From NCBI RefSeq assembly GCF_023701345.1, contig NZ_JAMPXE010000024.1, positions 1 through 32,055 of the forward strand: DNA of 32,055 bases, written 5' to 3'. A program made the translations under genes and the position numbers. The notes beneath the pieces are model-generated. The model was not told the origin of the DNA. It did no database searches and saw nothing but the letters and a program-made list of their open reading frames with translations. Positions within the stretch are counted from its first letter, which is position 1; each line of letters starts with the position of its first letter. Below are positions 8,064 through 15,839 of this stretch, in pieces. The DNA comes from Rhodoferax sp. Lineage in GTDB: Bacteria; Pseudomonadota; Gammaproteobacteria; Burkholderiales; Burkholderiaceae_C.

Positions 8064-8339
8064 TCAAAGGCAGTTGCCCGAGAGAACTACAAAACATTGG
8101 TGCTTGTTCCAGATGTCGGCCAAGGTGGGCCTGGCCGGTGCACCCGCACTTAACGGTGCCCTGGCATCCAAGCTGACGTTGGCAACGACTGGTGTCATGG
8201 GGACCTGACTGACTTGGGCAACGGCTGGTGCCTTGTCTTTCGAGTTGACTTCGTCTGGCACAACGGTGGCCGTCGCTAAAGCACCCATCATGAAGCAGAC
8301 GCCACCAGTCAACATGATGAAACCTTTTTTGGACTTCAT
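8064..8339 (-). CDS. Small exported protein with C-terminal Cys-bounded segment, unknown function
   Basis: A 91-residue protein. The start at ATG 8339 is fixed by a strong AGGAGG ribosome-binding site. It has a basic N-terminus (MKSKKGF), a hydrophobic core (about 8-26) and a plausible signal-peptidase site near ALATA. The mature part is a Val/Ala/Pro-rich linker followed by a compact end, ADIWNKHQ then CFVVLSGNCL. C82 and C90 bound a nine-residue segment with one residue after it, and are the only cysteines outside the signal region. The layout resembles small secreted peptides with a disulfide ring, but I recognise no family. It is divergent from the hybrid kinase gene and probably co-transcribed with the membrane-protein gene downstream. 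An AATATA at 8390-8395 (TATATT on the coding strand) could be its -10 box. Confidence 0.62.
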   Translation of the reverse strand: MKSKKGFIMLTGGVCFMMGALATATVVPDEVNSKDKAPAVAQVSQVPMTPVVANVSLDARAPLSAGAPARPTLADIWNKHQCFVVLSGNCL

Positions 8340-8448
8340 GGAAACCTCCTGAACGTGATAGCAGCAAACGGGGAAGCACCCGCATGACCAATATACGATC
8401 AAGTCAGCTCTCTGAAATCGGCTGAATGCATGAAGTCAAGACCGCATC

Positions 8449-8460
8449 TGGCCTAGGCCA
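8449..8460. promoter_or_regulatory. Perfect 12-bp palindrome in the divergent kinase/small-gene promoter region
   Basis: TGGCCTAGGCCA at 8449-8460 is a perfect palindrome. It sits in the 247-bp gap between the leftward small exported-protein gene (start 8339) and the rightward hybrid kinase gene (start 8587). Its symmetry and position fit an operator for a dimeric regulator. No further copy was noticed near the response regulator gene, so assignment to that regulator is only a guess. Confidence 0.35.
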
Positions 8461-8586
8461 AATTGCCGATGCAGCAGGAACTCAGCAAGCGCCACTGTGC
8501 GTCATTTGCCGTTACGCTACGGTTTGCGGCACCGCTGGCCGACGCAGCGGATTTCTTGCACGGCTAAACCTGAGGCCAACTCCAGC

Positions 8587-10623
8587 ATGAAGTTCAGTGA
8601 CATTGATTCCGGTTTTTTCGCTCGCGTGGCTGGCGTCGCCCTGTTGTATTTCGTCGCCGCCATTGCCGGACTGCAGTTTGCGGTGGTTGGTAGCACCGTC
8701 ACACTGGTCTGGCCGTCCAGTGGCATAGCGCTGGTCGTCGTTCTTGCCTTTGGCTACCGCATGGCCTTGGGCATCGCCTTTGGGGCCTTGCTCGCCAATG
8801 CTTGGATGGGCTTGCCGATTCTTCTGGCTGGCAGTATCGCCATTGGCAATACTCTGGAAGCCGTCATGGGTGCCTGGCTGCTGACGTGCCTCGCAAGCCT
8901 GCACAGAGAACTTGATCGCTATCGCGACGTCTTCGCCCTGATCGTGCTGGCGGCCATGGTCAGCACCGCGCTCGGCGCTGTTGTTGGTGTGGGCACACTG
9001 ACCCTGGGTGGTGTTGTCCCCTTTGACAGCTATGACTCGGTGTGGAAGATTTGGTGGCTGGGCGACATGATGGGCGTATTGATGGTCGCACCACCTTTGC
9101 TGATATGGCTCAACCACCCGAACCCGACGCTATCGACACTGCAAATCATCGAAGCTCTCGTGCTGTTGGCGATGTTGCTGATCGTCTGCAACCTGGTATT
9201 TGGCGCGCCACAGCTTGCTGGTCACGGCTATTACCCGGCTTCGCTGGCCGTTATCCCGTTCCTGGTCTGGGGCGCACTTCGTTTTGAGTATTTTGGGGCC
9301 GCCCTGGTGACGCTGCTTATTTCGGGTCTGGCAGCCTGGGGCACGGCGCACGGAACCGGGCCGTTTGTGGCGCCTTCCATGGTCGGCAGTCTGGTCGGTT
9401 GGAGCATCTTTGCCAACCTGATGGCTATGACCGGACTGCTGCTGGCGGTGTCCAGCGCAGCCCAGCGGCAGGCACAAGCGGCGCTCATCGTCGCGCTTGA
9501 CGAACTGAGGCTGCAAAAGAGTCAGGCCGAGCAGGCCAATCAGGCCAAATCCAGTTTCATCGCCATTGCCAGTCATGACTTGCGCCAACCCATGCACGCG
9601 ATCGCGCTTTATGTCGCGGCGCTGCAGCCCACGCTGGCCGGGCGTGCTGCGGCCGGCACGCTGGACAAGATCGAGTCTGCCGTGAACGCGATGGAAAACA
9701 TGTGCAGCGCCATTCTGGATGTGTCCAGGCTCGACGCCGGCGTCGTGGTGCCCGACATCGCATGCGTGCCGGTGCAAAGCCTGCTCGATGGCCTGTACAA
9801 CGATTTTTGTCCCGAGGCGAGTGCCAAGGGTTTGCAACTGCGCTTGCGCTATGGCGTGGCTTCGGTCAGTAGCGACCCGGCCCTACTGACGCGCATACTA
9901 CGCAATTTGATTGCCAACGCGCTACGCTATACCGAGCACGGTGGTGTTTTGATCTCGGCGCGAAGACGCCAGGGCGCCATCCGCTTCCAGGTGTGGGATA
10001 CCGGTTGCGGGATTGCGCCAGAACATATAAATTCGATATTCCGTGAGTACTTTCAGGTGCGCAGTGCCCAGCACTCTGGTCAGTTCGGGCAGGGTTTGGG
10101 GCTTTTCATCGTCGATCAATTGAACCACCTGTTGGGGCATCCCTTGTCGGTACATTCGCATCCCGGACGGGGCACTGTTTTCAGTGTTGATGTCCCGGTT
10201 TGCGAGAAAGATCCAGGGCAAATGCCAATGGTCAGCCCATTATTGCAGCGGATCGGCCAGTTGCGTGGTCGGGTATTGATCTTGGACGACGATGTGATGG
10301 TCCTCGACGCGCTCAGGAATTTGCTGGAAGACTGGGGTTTGAATGTGACCAAAGCTACCAGAACCAGTGATTTGCCGGCACTAGCCGCGCCAGCACCTGA
10401 CCTGCTGATCGCCGACTATCACCTCGGCACCGAAGATGGCTTGGCCGTCGTTGCCAGCCTGCTCAAGCGCTATCCACCGTCTGCCTTCCCCGTGATCATC
10501 ATCACTGGTGACACCACATCGGCTGGCATGCAGACGCTTCAGAACTGTGGCTACCATGTGCTGCAAAAGCCGGTTCGCCCGGCCAGATTGAGAGCCCTGG
10601 TGACGCATCTGCTGCAACACTAA
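8587..10623 (+). CDS. MASE1-domain hybrid sensor histidine kinase
   Basis: A 678-residue inner-membrane sensor kinase with its own receiver. Residues about 10-290 form a multi-helix MASE1-type sensor with the typical LVWPSSGIALV and WWLGDMMGVLMVAPP segments. A short coiled coil (about 293-322) leads to the dimerisation domain with phospho-acceptor H330 in SHDLRQPMHA. The ATPase domain shows the N box (NLIANALRYTE, 440-450), DTGCGIAP (471-478) and GQGLGLFIV (501-509). A C-terminal receiver has an acidic pocket in LILDDD (564-569), acceptor D610 and K661. The start is ATG 8587; upstream in-frame codons add a non-membrane stretch unlike the family. The ligand is unknown. The orphan LuxR-type regulator at 6952 is the obvious output partner, reached by direct transfer or with the attached receiver as a phosphate sink. 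Confidence 0.92.
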   Translation: MKFSDIDSGFFARVAGVALLYFVAAIAGLQFAVVGSTVTLVWPSSGIALVVVLAFGYRMALGIAFGALLANAWMGLPILLAGSIAIGNTLEAVMGAWLLTCLASLHRELDRYRDVFALIVLAAMVSTALGAVVGVGTLTLGGVVPFDSYDSVWKIWWLGDMMGVLMVAPPLLIWLNHPNPTLSTLQIIEALVLLAMLLIVCNLVFGAPQLAGHGYYPASLAVIPFLVWGALRFEYFGAALVTLLISGLAAWGTAHGTGPFVAPSMVGSLVGWSIFANLMAMTGLLLAVSSAAQRQAQAALIVALDELRLQKSQAEQANQAKSSFIAIASHDLRQPMHAIALYVAALQPTLAGRAAAGTLDKIESAVNAMENMCSAILDVSRLDAGVVVPDIACVPVQSLLDGLYNDFCPEASAKGLQLRLRYGVASVSSDPALLTRILRNLIANALRYTEHGGVLISARRRQGAIRFQVWDTGCGIAPEHINSIFREYFQVRSAQHSGQFGQGLGLFIVDQLNHLLGHPLSVHSHPGRGTVFSVDVPVCEKDPGQMPMVSPLLQRIGQLRGRVLILDDDVMVLDALRNLLEDWGLNVTKATRTSDLPALAAPAPDLLIADYHLGTEDGLAVVASLLKRYPPSAFPVIIITGDTTSAGMQTLQNCGYHVLQKPVRPARLRALVTHLLQH

Positions 10624-10690
10624 TCCGGAGCACGCGTCGGGATGTCATCAGACTCTCTGCCGGAACTGTGCGGCAGAGGTCCTATCAAGG

Positions 10691-12559
10691 TCACTCGACG
10701 GTCACCGACTTGGCCAGGTTGCGCGGTTTGTCGACATCGGTACCACGCGCGCAGGCGGTGTGGTAGGCCAGCAATTGCAGCGGCACCACATGCAGCATGG
10801 GGGAGAGTTCGCCGTAGTGCTCGGGCATGCGGATCACATGCAGGCCTTCGCCGCTGGCCATGTGTGAATCGGCGTCGGCCAGCACATACAGCACGCCGCC
10901 ACGGGCACGCACCTCGTGCATGTTGCTCTTGAGTTTTTCCAGCAGCGCGTCGTTGGGTGCCACGGTGACCACCGGCATGGCGCTGGTGACCAGCGCCAAC
11001 GGGCCGTGTTTGAGTTCGCCTGCAGGGTAGGCCTCGGCGTGGATGTAGCTGATTTCCTTGAGTTTAAGAGCGCCTTCGAGTGCAATCGGGTAATGCAGGC
11101 CGCGCCCCAGAAACAGCGCGTTGTCCTTGGCGGCAAAGTCCTGTGCCCAGGCGATCACCTGGGGTTCCAGCGCCAGCACGGCTTGCAGGGCAGCGGGCAG
11201 GTGGCGCATGGCCTTGAGGTGACGCGCCTCCTCGGCTTCGCTGAGCAAGCCGCGTGACTGCGCCAGCGTCAGTGTCAGCAAAAACAGGCCGGCCAACTGG
11301 GCGGTGAAGGCCTTGGTCGAGGCCACGCCAATTTCGACGCCGGCGCGGGTGATGTAGGCCAGTTCGCATTCGCGCACCATGGCACTGGTGGCCACGTTGC
11401 AAATGGTCAGGGTGTGCGTCATGCCCTGGCTCTGGGCGTGGCGCAGCGCCGCCAGCGTGTCGGCGGTTTCGCCCGACTGGGTGATCGTGACAATGAGCGT
11501 GCGCGGATTGGGCACCGAGTCGCGGTAGCGGTATTCGCTGGCGACTTCGACCTGCGTCGGTATTTTGGCGATGCTCTCCAGCCAATACTTGGCGGTACAG
11601 CCGCTGTAATAGCTGGTGCCGCAGGCCAGGATCAGCACCGAGTCAATGTCCTTGAAGACCCGGGCCGCGCTGGTGCTCGCGCCGTCAAACAGCTCCGGCA
11701 TGATGCTGGCAATGCCCTCCAGGGTGTCTGCAATGGCGCGCGGCTGCTCGAATATTTCTTTTTGCATGTAGTGGCGGTAGGGGCCCAGCTCGGCCGCGCC
11801 GCTGTGCGCGTGCACCGTTTTGACCGGACGCTGGGCCGGGGTCAGGGGCTTGAAGGCTTTGTCCACCAGCCAGTATTTGCCCAGCTGAATGTCAGCCACG
11901 TCGCCTTCTTCGAGGTAAACGATCTGGCTCGTGACGCCGGCCAGGGCCATGGCATCGCTGGCCAGATAATGGGCTTGCGCGTCTGCCCCGACGCCCAGAA
12001 TCAGCGGAGAGCCGGCCCTGGCGCCAATCAGGCGGTGCGGCTCGTCCTTGCAGAACACGGCAATGGCATAGGCCCCCCGCAGCGATGCCAGTGCGGTTTT
12101 GACGGCTTCAAACAGGTCGCCGTCGTACAGGCTGTCGATCAGGTGGGCGATGACCTCGGTGTCGGTCTGACTCTGGAATACGTAGCCCTTGGCCTGCAAG
12201 GCTGCACGCAGTTCGTCATGGTTTTCAATGATGCCGTTGTGCACCAGTGCAATGCGCCCTGGTCGGTTGATCGCGTCAACGCCTGGCCCATGACTGAAGT
12301 GGGGATGCGCGTTGTGCACGGCAGGTGCGCCGTGGGTGGCCCAGCGCGTGTGGGCAATGCCGGTGGTGCCTTGCAGGTGGGTGGTGTTGATTTGCGCCAT
12401 CAACTCCGAGACGCGCGCCGTGCTGCGTGCGCGCTGCAGGCCATTGGCGTACACCGCGACGCCACAGGAGTCATAACCCCGGTATTCCAGACGGGCCAGG
12501 CCCTGCACCAGCACAGGGACGATGTTTTGATTTGATACGGCGCCAACAATGCCACACAT
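10691..12559 (-). CDS. glmS: Glutamine-fructose-6-phosphate aminotransferase (isomerizing)
   Basis: GlmS converts fructose 6-phosphate and glutamine to glucosamine 6-phosphate, the first step to UDP-GlcNAc. The start is ATG 12559, giving 622 residues beginning [11 protein letters not shown], so that the catalytic cysteine becomes N-terminal after Met removal. GGAG precedes this ATG by 6 bases, whereas an in-frame ATG four codons upstream would bury the cysteine. The glutaminase domain (about 1-225) carries YRGYDS and HTRWATHG; two SIS sugar-binding domains follow, with CGTSYYSG and TQSGETADT. The C-terminus [13 protein letters not shown] is the conserved end. No glmS ribozyme is expected in this group and none was seen. 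Its upstream region is the AT-rich spacer 12560-12915. glmU lies about 6.7 kb away, on the same strand. Confidence 0.97.
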   Translation of the reverse strand: MCGIVGAVSNQNIVPVLVQGLARLEYRGYDSCGVAVYANGLQRARSTARVSELMAQINTTHLQGTTGIAHTRWATHGAPAVHNAHPHFSHGPGVDAINRPGRIALVHNGIIENHDELRAALQAKGYVFQSQTDTEVIAHLIDSLYDGDLFEAVKTALASLRGAYAIAVFCKDEPHRLIGARAGSPLILGVGADAQAHYLASDAMALAGVTSQIVYLEEGDVADIQLGKYWLVDKAFKPLTPAQRPVKTVHAHSGAAELGPYRHYMQKEIFEQPRAIADTLEGIASIMPELFDGASTSAARVFKDIDSVLILACGTSYYSGCTAKYWLESIAKIPTQVEVASEYRYRDSVPNPRTLIVTITQSGETADTLAALRHAQSQGMTHTLTICNVATSAMVRECELAYITRAGVEIGVASTKAFTAQLAGLFLLTLTLAQSRGLLSEAEEARHLKAMRHLPAALQAVLALEPQVIAWAQDFAAKDNALFLGRGLHYPIALEGALKLKEISYIHAEAYPAGELKHGPLALVTSAMPVVTVAPNDALLEKLKSNMHEVRARGGVLYVLADADSHMASGEGLHVIRMPEHYGELSPMLHVVPLQLLAYHTACARGTDVDKPRNLAKSVTVE

Positions 12560-12915
12560 AGACTGCTCCAAGAATAAGTTTGTTAATGGTACAAGTGCTG
12601 GCTAAAAATATTTAATCAAAAAACATTTGAAATCTATGATTTATTTCATAATTTGTTTTTATTGAATTTATTTTTCATAAATAAATAAAAAGTGAAATAT
12701 ATTATTCATTTAAAAACTGGATATGGAGAACTGCCAGTTGACATGCATATAACACGCGTCGCTGGTTGCACCGCGTTGGTTGCTCCCACGCTAGAGGTTC
12801 ATCGAGTAGATGGTGAAACTACTTAAGTGGTTACCCGCTATCGAGTTGAAGCGCAAGCCGTTAGCATGCAAATTCATGTTGCTGGCCCCGGTGCCGGTCA
12901 ACCCCAAACAGTCAG
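12560..12915. other. Gene-free, extremely AT-rich spacer between glmS and the liv operon
   Basis: This 356-bp divergent gap holds no supportable gene. Bases 12601-12720 contain only 17 G or C in 120 (14 percent), against a clearly GC-rich surrounding sequence. Related AT motifs recur, such as TTTATTTCATAA near 12640-12651 and TTTATTTTTCATAA near 12667-12680. The part from about 12730 to 12915 returns to ordinary composition. It must carry the promoters of glmS and the liv operon; a TTGACA occurs at 12738-12743 without a well-placed -10 for the rightward genes. A short ORF of 46 codons from about 12810 overlaps livG and has no recognisable product. Confidence 0.7.
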
Positions 12916-13701
12916 ATGGAGCGCAATTTGTCAGTGGAGTTTATTCTTGAGACCCGTGGTTTGACCAAAGAATTCAAGGGCTTTGTGGCGGTCAACCGTG
13001 TGGACCTGAAGGTTCGCCGCGGCCACATCCATGCGCTGATAGGCCCCAACGGGGCAGGCAAAACCACTTTTTTTAACTTGTTGACCAAATTTTTGCAGCC
13101 GACCTCGGGCAGCATCCTGTTCAATGACACCGACATCACATTGGAAAAACCGGCACAAACCGCACGCCGCGGGATCGTGCGCTCGTTCCAGATTTCAGCG
13201 GTTTTCCCGCACATGACGGTGCTGGAAAACGTGCGCGCCGCCTTGCAGCGTAATTTGGGCACCTCATTTCATTTCTGGAAAGCCGAAAGCACCTTGCTGC
13301 CGCTGCACGAGCGAGCCCACCAATTGCTGGCTGCTGTTGACCTGCAGGACTTTGCCGATGAGATGACCGTCAATTTGCCCTATGGCCGCAAGCGCGCGCT
13401 GGAGCTGGCCACAACGCTGGCGCTGGAGCCGGAGTTGATGTTGCTGGATGAACCCACACAGGGCATGGGCCACGAAGACGTGGACCGGGTCACGCAACTG
13501 ATCAAACAAGTGTCGGCCGGGCGCACCATTCTGATGGTTGAGCACAACATGAACGTCGTCGCCAAGATCGCCGACCGCATCACGGTGCTGCAACGCGGTG
13601 CCATCATCGCGGATGGCAGCTACGCCGAGGTGTCAAGAAATCCTCTGGTCATCGAAGCCTACATGGGAACCGTTGATACTGAATTGCAGGGTGCGCACTG
13701 A
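12916..13701 (+). CDS. livG: LIV-type ABC transporter ATP-binding protein (LivG-like)
   Basis: One of the two ATPases of a branched-chain amino acid-type importer. In the 261-residue product the Walker A motif GPNGAGKT is at 43-50, Walker B is LMLLDEP, and the switch histidine is in MVEHNMN. The signature segment reads LPYGRKRALELA, degenerate in the way usual for LivG proteins. The start is uncertain. ATG 12916 has no ribosome-binding site, while TTG 12928 has GGAG six bases upstream and would begin MSVEFILETRGL, closer to family N-termini. The stop overlaps the livF start (TGATG). It is the first gene of a five-gene operon with livF, a binding protein, livH and livM. The substrate is not certain; related systems also carry aromatic acids, amides or urea. 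Confidence 0.9.
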   Translation: MERNLSVEFILETRGLTKEFKGFVAVNRVDLKVRRGHIHALIGPNGAGKTTFFNLLTKFLQPTSGSILFNDTDITLEKPAQTARRGIVRSFQISAVFPHMTVLENVRAALQRNLGTSFHFWKAESTLLPLHERAHQLLAAVDLQDFADEMTVNLPYGRKRALELATTLALEPELMLLDEPTQGMGHEDVDRVTQLIKQVSAGRTILMVEHNMNVVAKIADRITVLQRGAIIADGSYAEVSRNPLVIEAYMGTVDTELQGAH

Positions 13702-14405
13702 TGAAGAAGGAATTGCTCCGTATTGAAAACCTGCACGCCTGGTATGGCGAGTCACACATCCTGCATGGCGTCAACCTGAGCGTCAACGAAGGCGAAGTGG
13801 TGACGCTGCTGGGGCGCAACGGCGCCGGGCGCACCACCACCCTGCGCGCCATCGTGGGGCTGACCGGCAGCCGCAAGGGCGCCATCAGGATCAACGGCGT
13901 CGAGACCATCAACATGGCGCCGCACAAGGTGGCGCATCTCGGTGTCGGTTACTGCCCGGAAGAGCGCGGCATTTTTGCCAGCCTGACTGCCGAAGAAAAT
14001 TTGATGCTGCCGCCCACCCTGGCGCCTGGCGGCATGAGCGTGGCGGAAATCTACGCCATGTTCCCCAACCTGCAGGAGCGCGCCGCCAGCCCGGGTACCC
14101 GCCTGTCGGGCGGCGAGCAGCAAATGCTGGCCGTGGCGCGCATTCTGCGCACTGGCGCGCGCCTGCTGCTGCTCGATGAAATCTCTGAAGGGTTGGCCCC
14201 GGTAATCGTGCAAAAGCTGGCCGAAATGATCATCACGCTGAAAAGCAAGGGCTATACCATTGTGCTGGTGGAGCAGAACTTCCGCTTTGCCGCGCCGCTG
14301 GCCGACCGTTTTTATGTGATGGAGCACGGCAGCATTGTGAAACAGTTTGCCCAAGCCGAGTTGACCCAGAACATGGGCATGCTGCAGGAGTACCTGGGCG
14401 TTTGA
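13701..14405 (+). CDS. livF: LIV-type ABC transporter ATP-binding protein (LivF-like) with Walker A Lys-to-Arg
   Basis: The second ATPase of the importer, 234 residues, starting at an ATG that overlaps the livG stop by one base and so is translationally coupled. The signature LSGGEQQM, Walker B LLLLDE and the switch histidine region are in place. The unusual point is the P-loop GRNGAGRTT at 38-46: the Walker A lysine, position 44, is arginine (codon CGC at 13830-13832). Lysine there contacts the ATP phosphates and substitution usually abolishes hydrolysis, though I have an impression that some related betaproteobacterial LivF proteins share the change. Since LivG keeps its lysine, the pair may work with one canonical and one altered nucleotide site. 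Everything else looks like a functional gene. Confidence 0.91.
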   Translation: MKKELLRIENLHAWYGESHILHGVNLSVNEGEVVTLLGRNGAGRTTTLRAIVGLTGSRKGAIRINGVETINMAPHKVAHLGVGYCPEERGIFASLTAEENLMLPPTLAPGGMSVAEIYAMFPNLQERAASPGTRLSGGEQQMLAVARILRTGARLLLLDEISEGLAPVIVQKLAEMIITLKSKGYTIVLVEQNFRFAAPLADRFYVMEHGSIVKQFAQAELTQNMGMLQEYLGV

Positions 14406-14471
14406 CGCCCGGCCTGCTGACCCTGGAATTTTCCCCGTTTCGCAACAACAACTTAACCCCAAGGAGACATT

Positions 14472-15668
14472 ATGAAACTCAAGACACTTGTTACCGCACT
14501 GGCCATCGGCTTTGCTGCGGCCGCCTCGGCCCAGCAGAATACCGGCCCGGTGAAGATCGGTTTCATCACCGACATGTCCAGCGTGTACGCCGACCTTGAT
14601 GGCCCCGCCGGCGGCGAAATGGTCAAGTGGGCGGCACAGGATTTCGGCGGCAAGGTATTGAACCGTCCCATTGAAGTGCTGACGGCCGACCATCAGAACA
14701 AGGCTGACGTGGCCAGCTCCAAGGCCCGCGAGTGGATTGACAAGGATGGCTTGTCGATGCTGATTGGCGGCACCAACTCGGGCACGTCGCTGGCCATGGC
14801 CAAGCTGGCAGAGGAAAAAAAGCGCCCCTTCTTCTCCATAGGCGCCGGCTCGGCCCGCCTGACCAACGAAGCCTGCTCCCCCTATACCGTGCATTACGCC
14901 TATGACACCGTGGCCCTGGCCAAAGTGGGCGCCTCCGCCCTGGTCAAGGCAGGCGGCAAAAGCTGGTTTTTTCTGACGGCCGACTATGCTTTTGGCCATT
15001 CGCTGGAAGCAGACGCGTCCACCATCGTGAAGGCCAACGGTGGCACGGTGGCAGGTGCGGTGCGCCATCCACTCAATGCCTCTGACTTTTCCTCGTTCCT
15101 GCTGCAGGCGCAGTCGTCCAAAGCACAGGTTCTGGGCCTGGCCAATGCCGGCGGTGACTTCATCAACGCCATGAAGTCGGCCAAGGAATTTGGCATCACC
15201 AAGATCATGAAGCCGATGGGCCTGCTGGTGTTTATCACCGACGTGCACAGCCTGGGTCTGGCCAACGCCGAAGGGCTGCAAGTGGCCGACAGCTGGTACT
15301 GGAACCAGGACGATGCGTCGCGCAAATTTGCCAAGCGTTTCTTTGAAAAATTCAAGCGCATGCCTACCAGCGTTCAGGCTGCCGATTATTCAGCTGCGGC
15401 CAATTACCTGAAAGCAGTGCAAACCGCCGGTACGACGGATGCAGACAAGGTCATGTCGACCCTGAAGGGCATGAAGATCGACGACTTTTACAACAAGGGC
15501 CAGATCCGCGCCGACGGCCGCATGATTCATGACATGTACCTTTATCAGGTCAAGTCACTTAAAGAGTCGACGACACCCTGGGACTACTATAAAACAGTAG
15601 CCAAGGTCCCCGGCGACCAGGCCTTCACCACGCCGGCTGAATCCAAGTGCGCGCTGCTCAAGAAGTAA
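14472..15668 (+). CDS. LIV-type ABC transporter periplasmic substrate-binding protein
   Basis: A 398-residue periplasmic binding protein of the leucine-binding type (Peripla_BP_6). AAGGAGA lies just before the ATG. The Sec signal peptide is MKLKTLVTALAIGFAAAASA with cleavage before QQ. The mature N-terminus VKIGFITDMSSVYADLDG is the usual first strand and ligand loop, and the later IGGTNSGTSLAM and FFSIGAGSARLTNE segments match the family's ligand pocket region. Three cysteines occur, including SKCALLKK at the end. It delivers substrate to LivH/LivM. The specificity (branched-chain amino acids, other amino acids, aromatic acids or amides) cannot be read from sequence. It is third in the operon, 66 bp after livF and 171 bp before livH, that last gap being partly filled by repeat-like sequence. 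Confidence 0.9.
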   Translation: MKLKTLVTALAIGFAAAASAQQNTGPVKIGFITDMSSVYADLDGPAGGEMVKWAAQDFGGKVLNRPIEVLTADHQNKADVASSKAREWIDKDGLSMLIGGTNSGTSLAMAKLAEEKKRPFFSIGAGSARLTNEACSPYTVHYAYDTVALAKVGASALVKAGGKSWFFLTADYAFGHSLEADASTIVKANGGTVAGAVRHPLNASDFSSFLLQAQSSKAQVLGLANAGGDFINAMKSAKEFGITKIMKPMGLLVFITDVHSLGLANAEGLQVADSWYWNQDDASRKFAKRFFEKFKRMPTSVQAADYSAAANYLKAVQTAGTTDADKVMSTLKGMKIDDFYNKGQIRADGRMIHDMYLYQVKSLKESTTPWDYYKTVAKVPGDQAFTTPAESKCALLKK

Positions 15669-15728
15669 ACTGACGCAAGATTGCGGACCGATACCGCATA
15701 CGGATCATGAACAAAGTCTTTGCCACTG

Positions 15729-15800
15729 CGATTGCCGCGTTGCTGTGCTCCTCGCAATGACGGACTCTGTTCATGGAACGTGCTGCCTCGCGATGACGCG
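15729..15800 (-). repeat. Dispersed-repeat-like pair between binding protein and livH
   Basis: On the minus strand, 15763-15729 reads CCGTCATTGCGAGGAGCACA then continues through CAACGCGG to CAATCG. This closely resembles a short palindromic repeat family (TCATTGCGAGGAGC...GCAATC) that I recall as dispersed in many proteobacterial genomes. A second, more degenerate copy of the start (GCGTCATCGCGAGGCAGCAC) lies at 15800-15781 in the same orientation. Both fall inside the operon's longest gap. Whether they affect mRNA processing between the binding protein and the permeases is unknown. Confidence 0.6.
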
Positions 15801-15839
15801 CCTTTGACTGCCTTTCAAAGCAAGAATTAACGAACTCCC

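Noticed and set aside
12810-12950. 46-codon ORF upstream of and overlapping livG
   Set aside because: No ribosome-binding site, no recognisable product, and it overlaps the livG start out of frame.
13752-15281. 509-codon frame antisense to livF and the binding protein
   Set aside because: It spans two genes and their gap on the other strand and shows no recognisable family; a GC-driven shadow.
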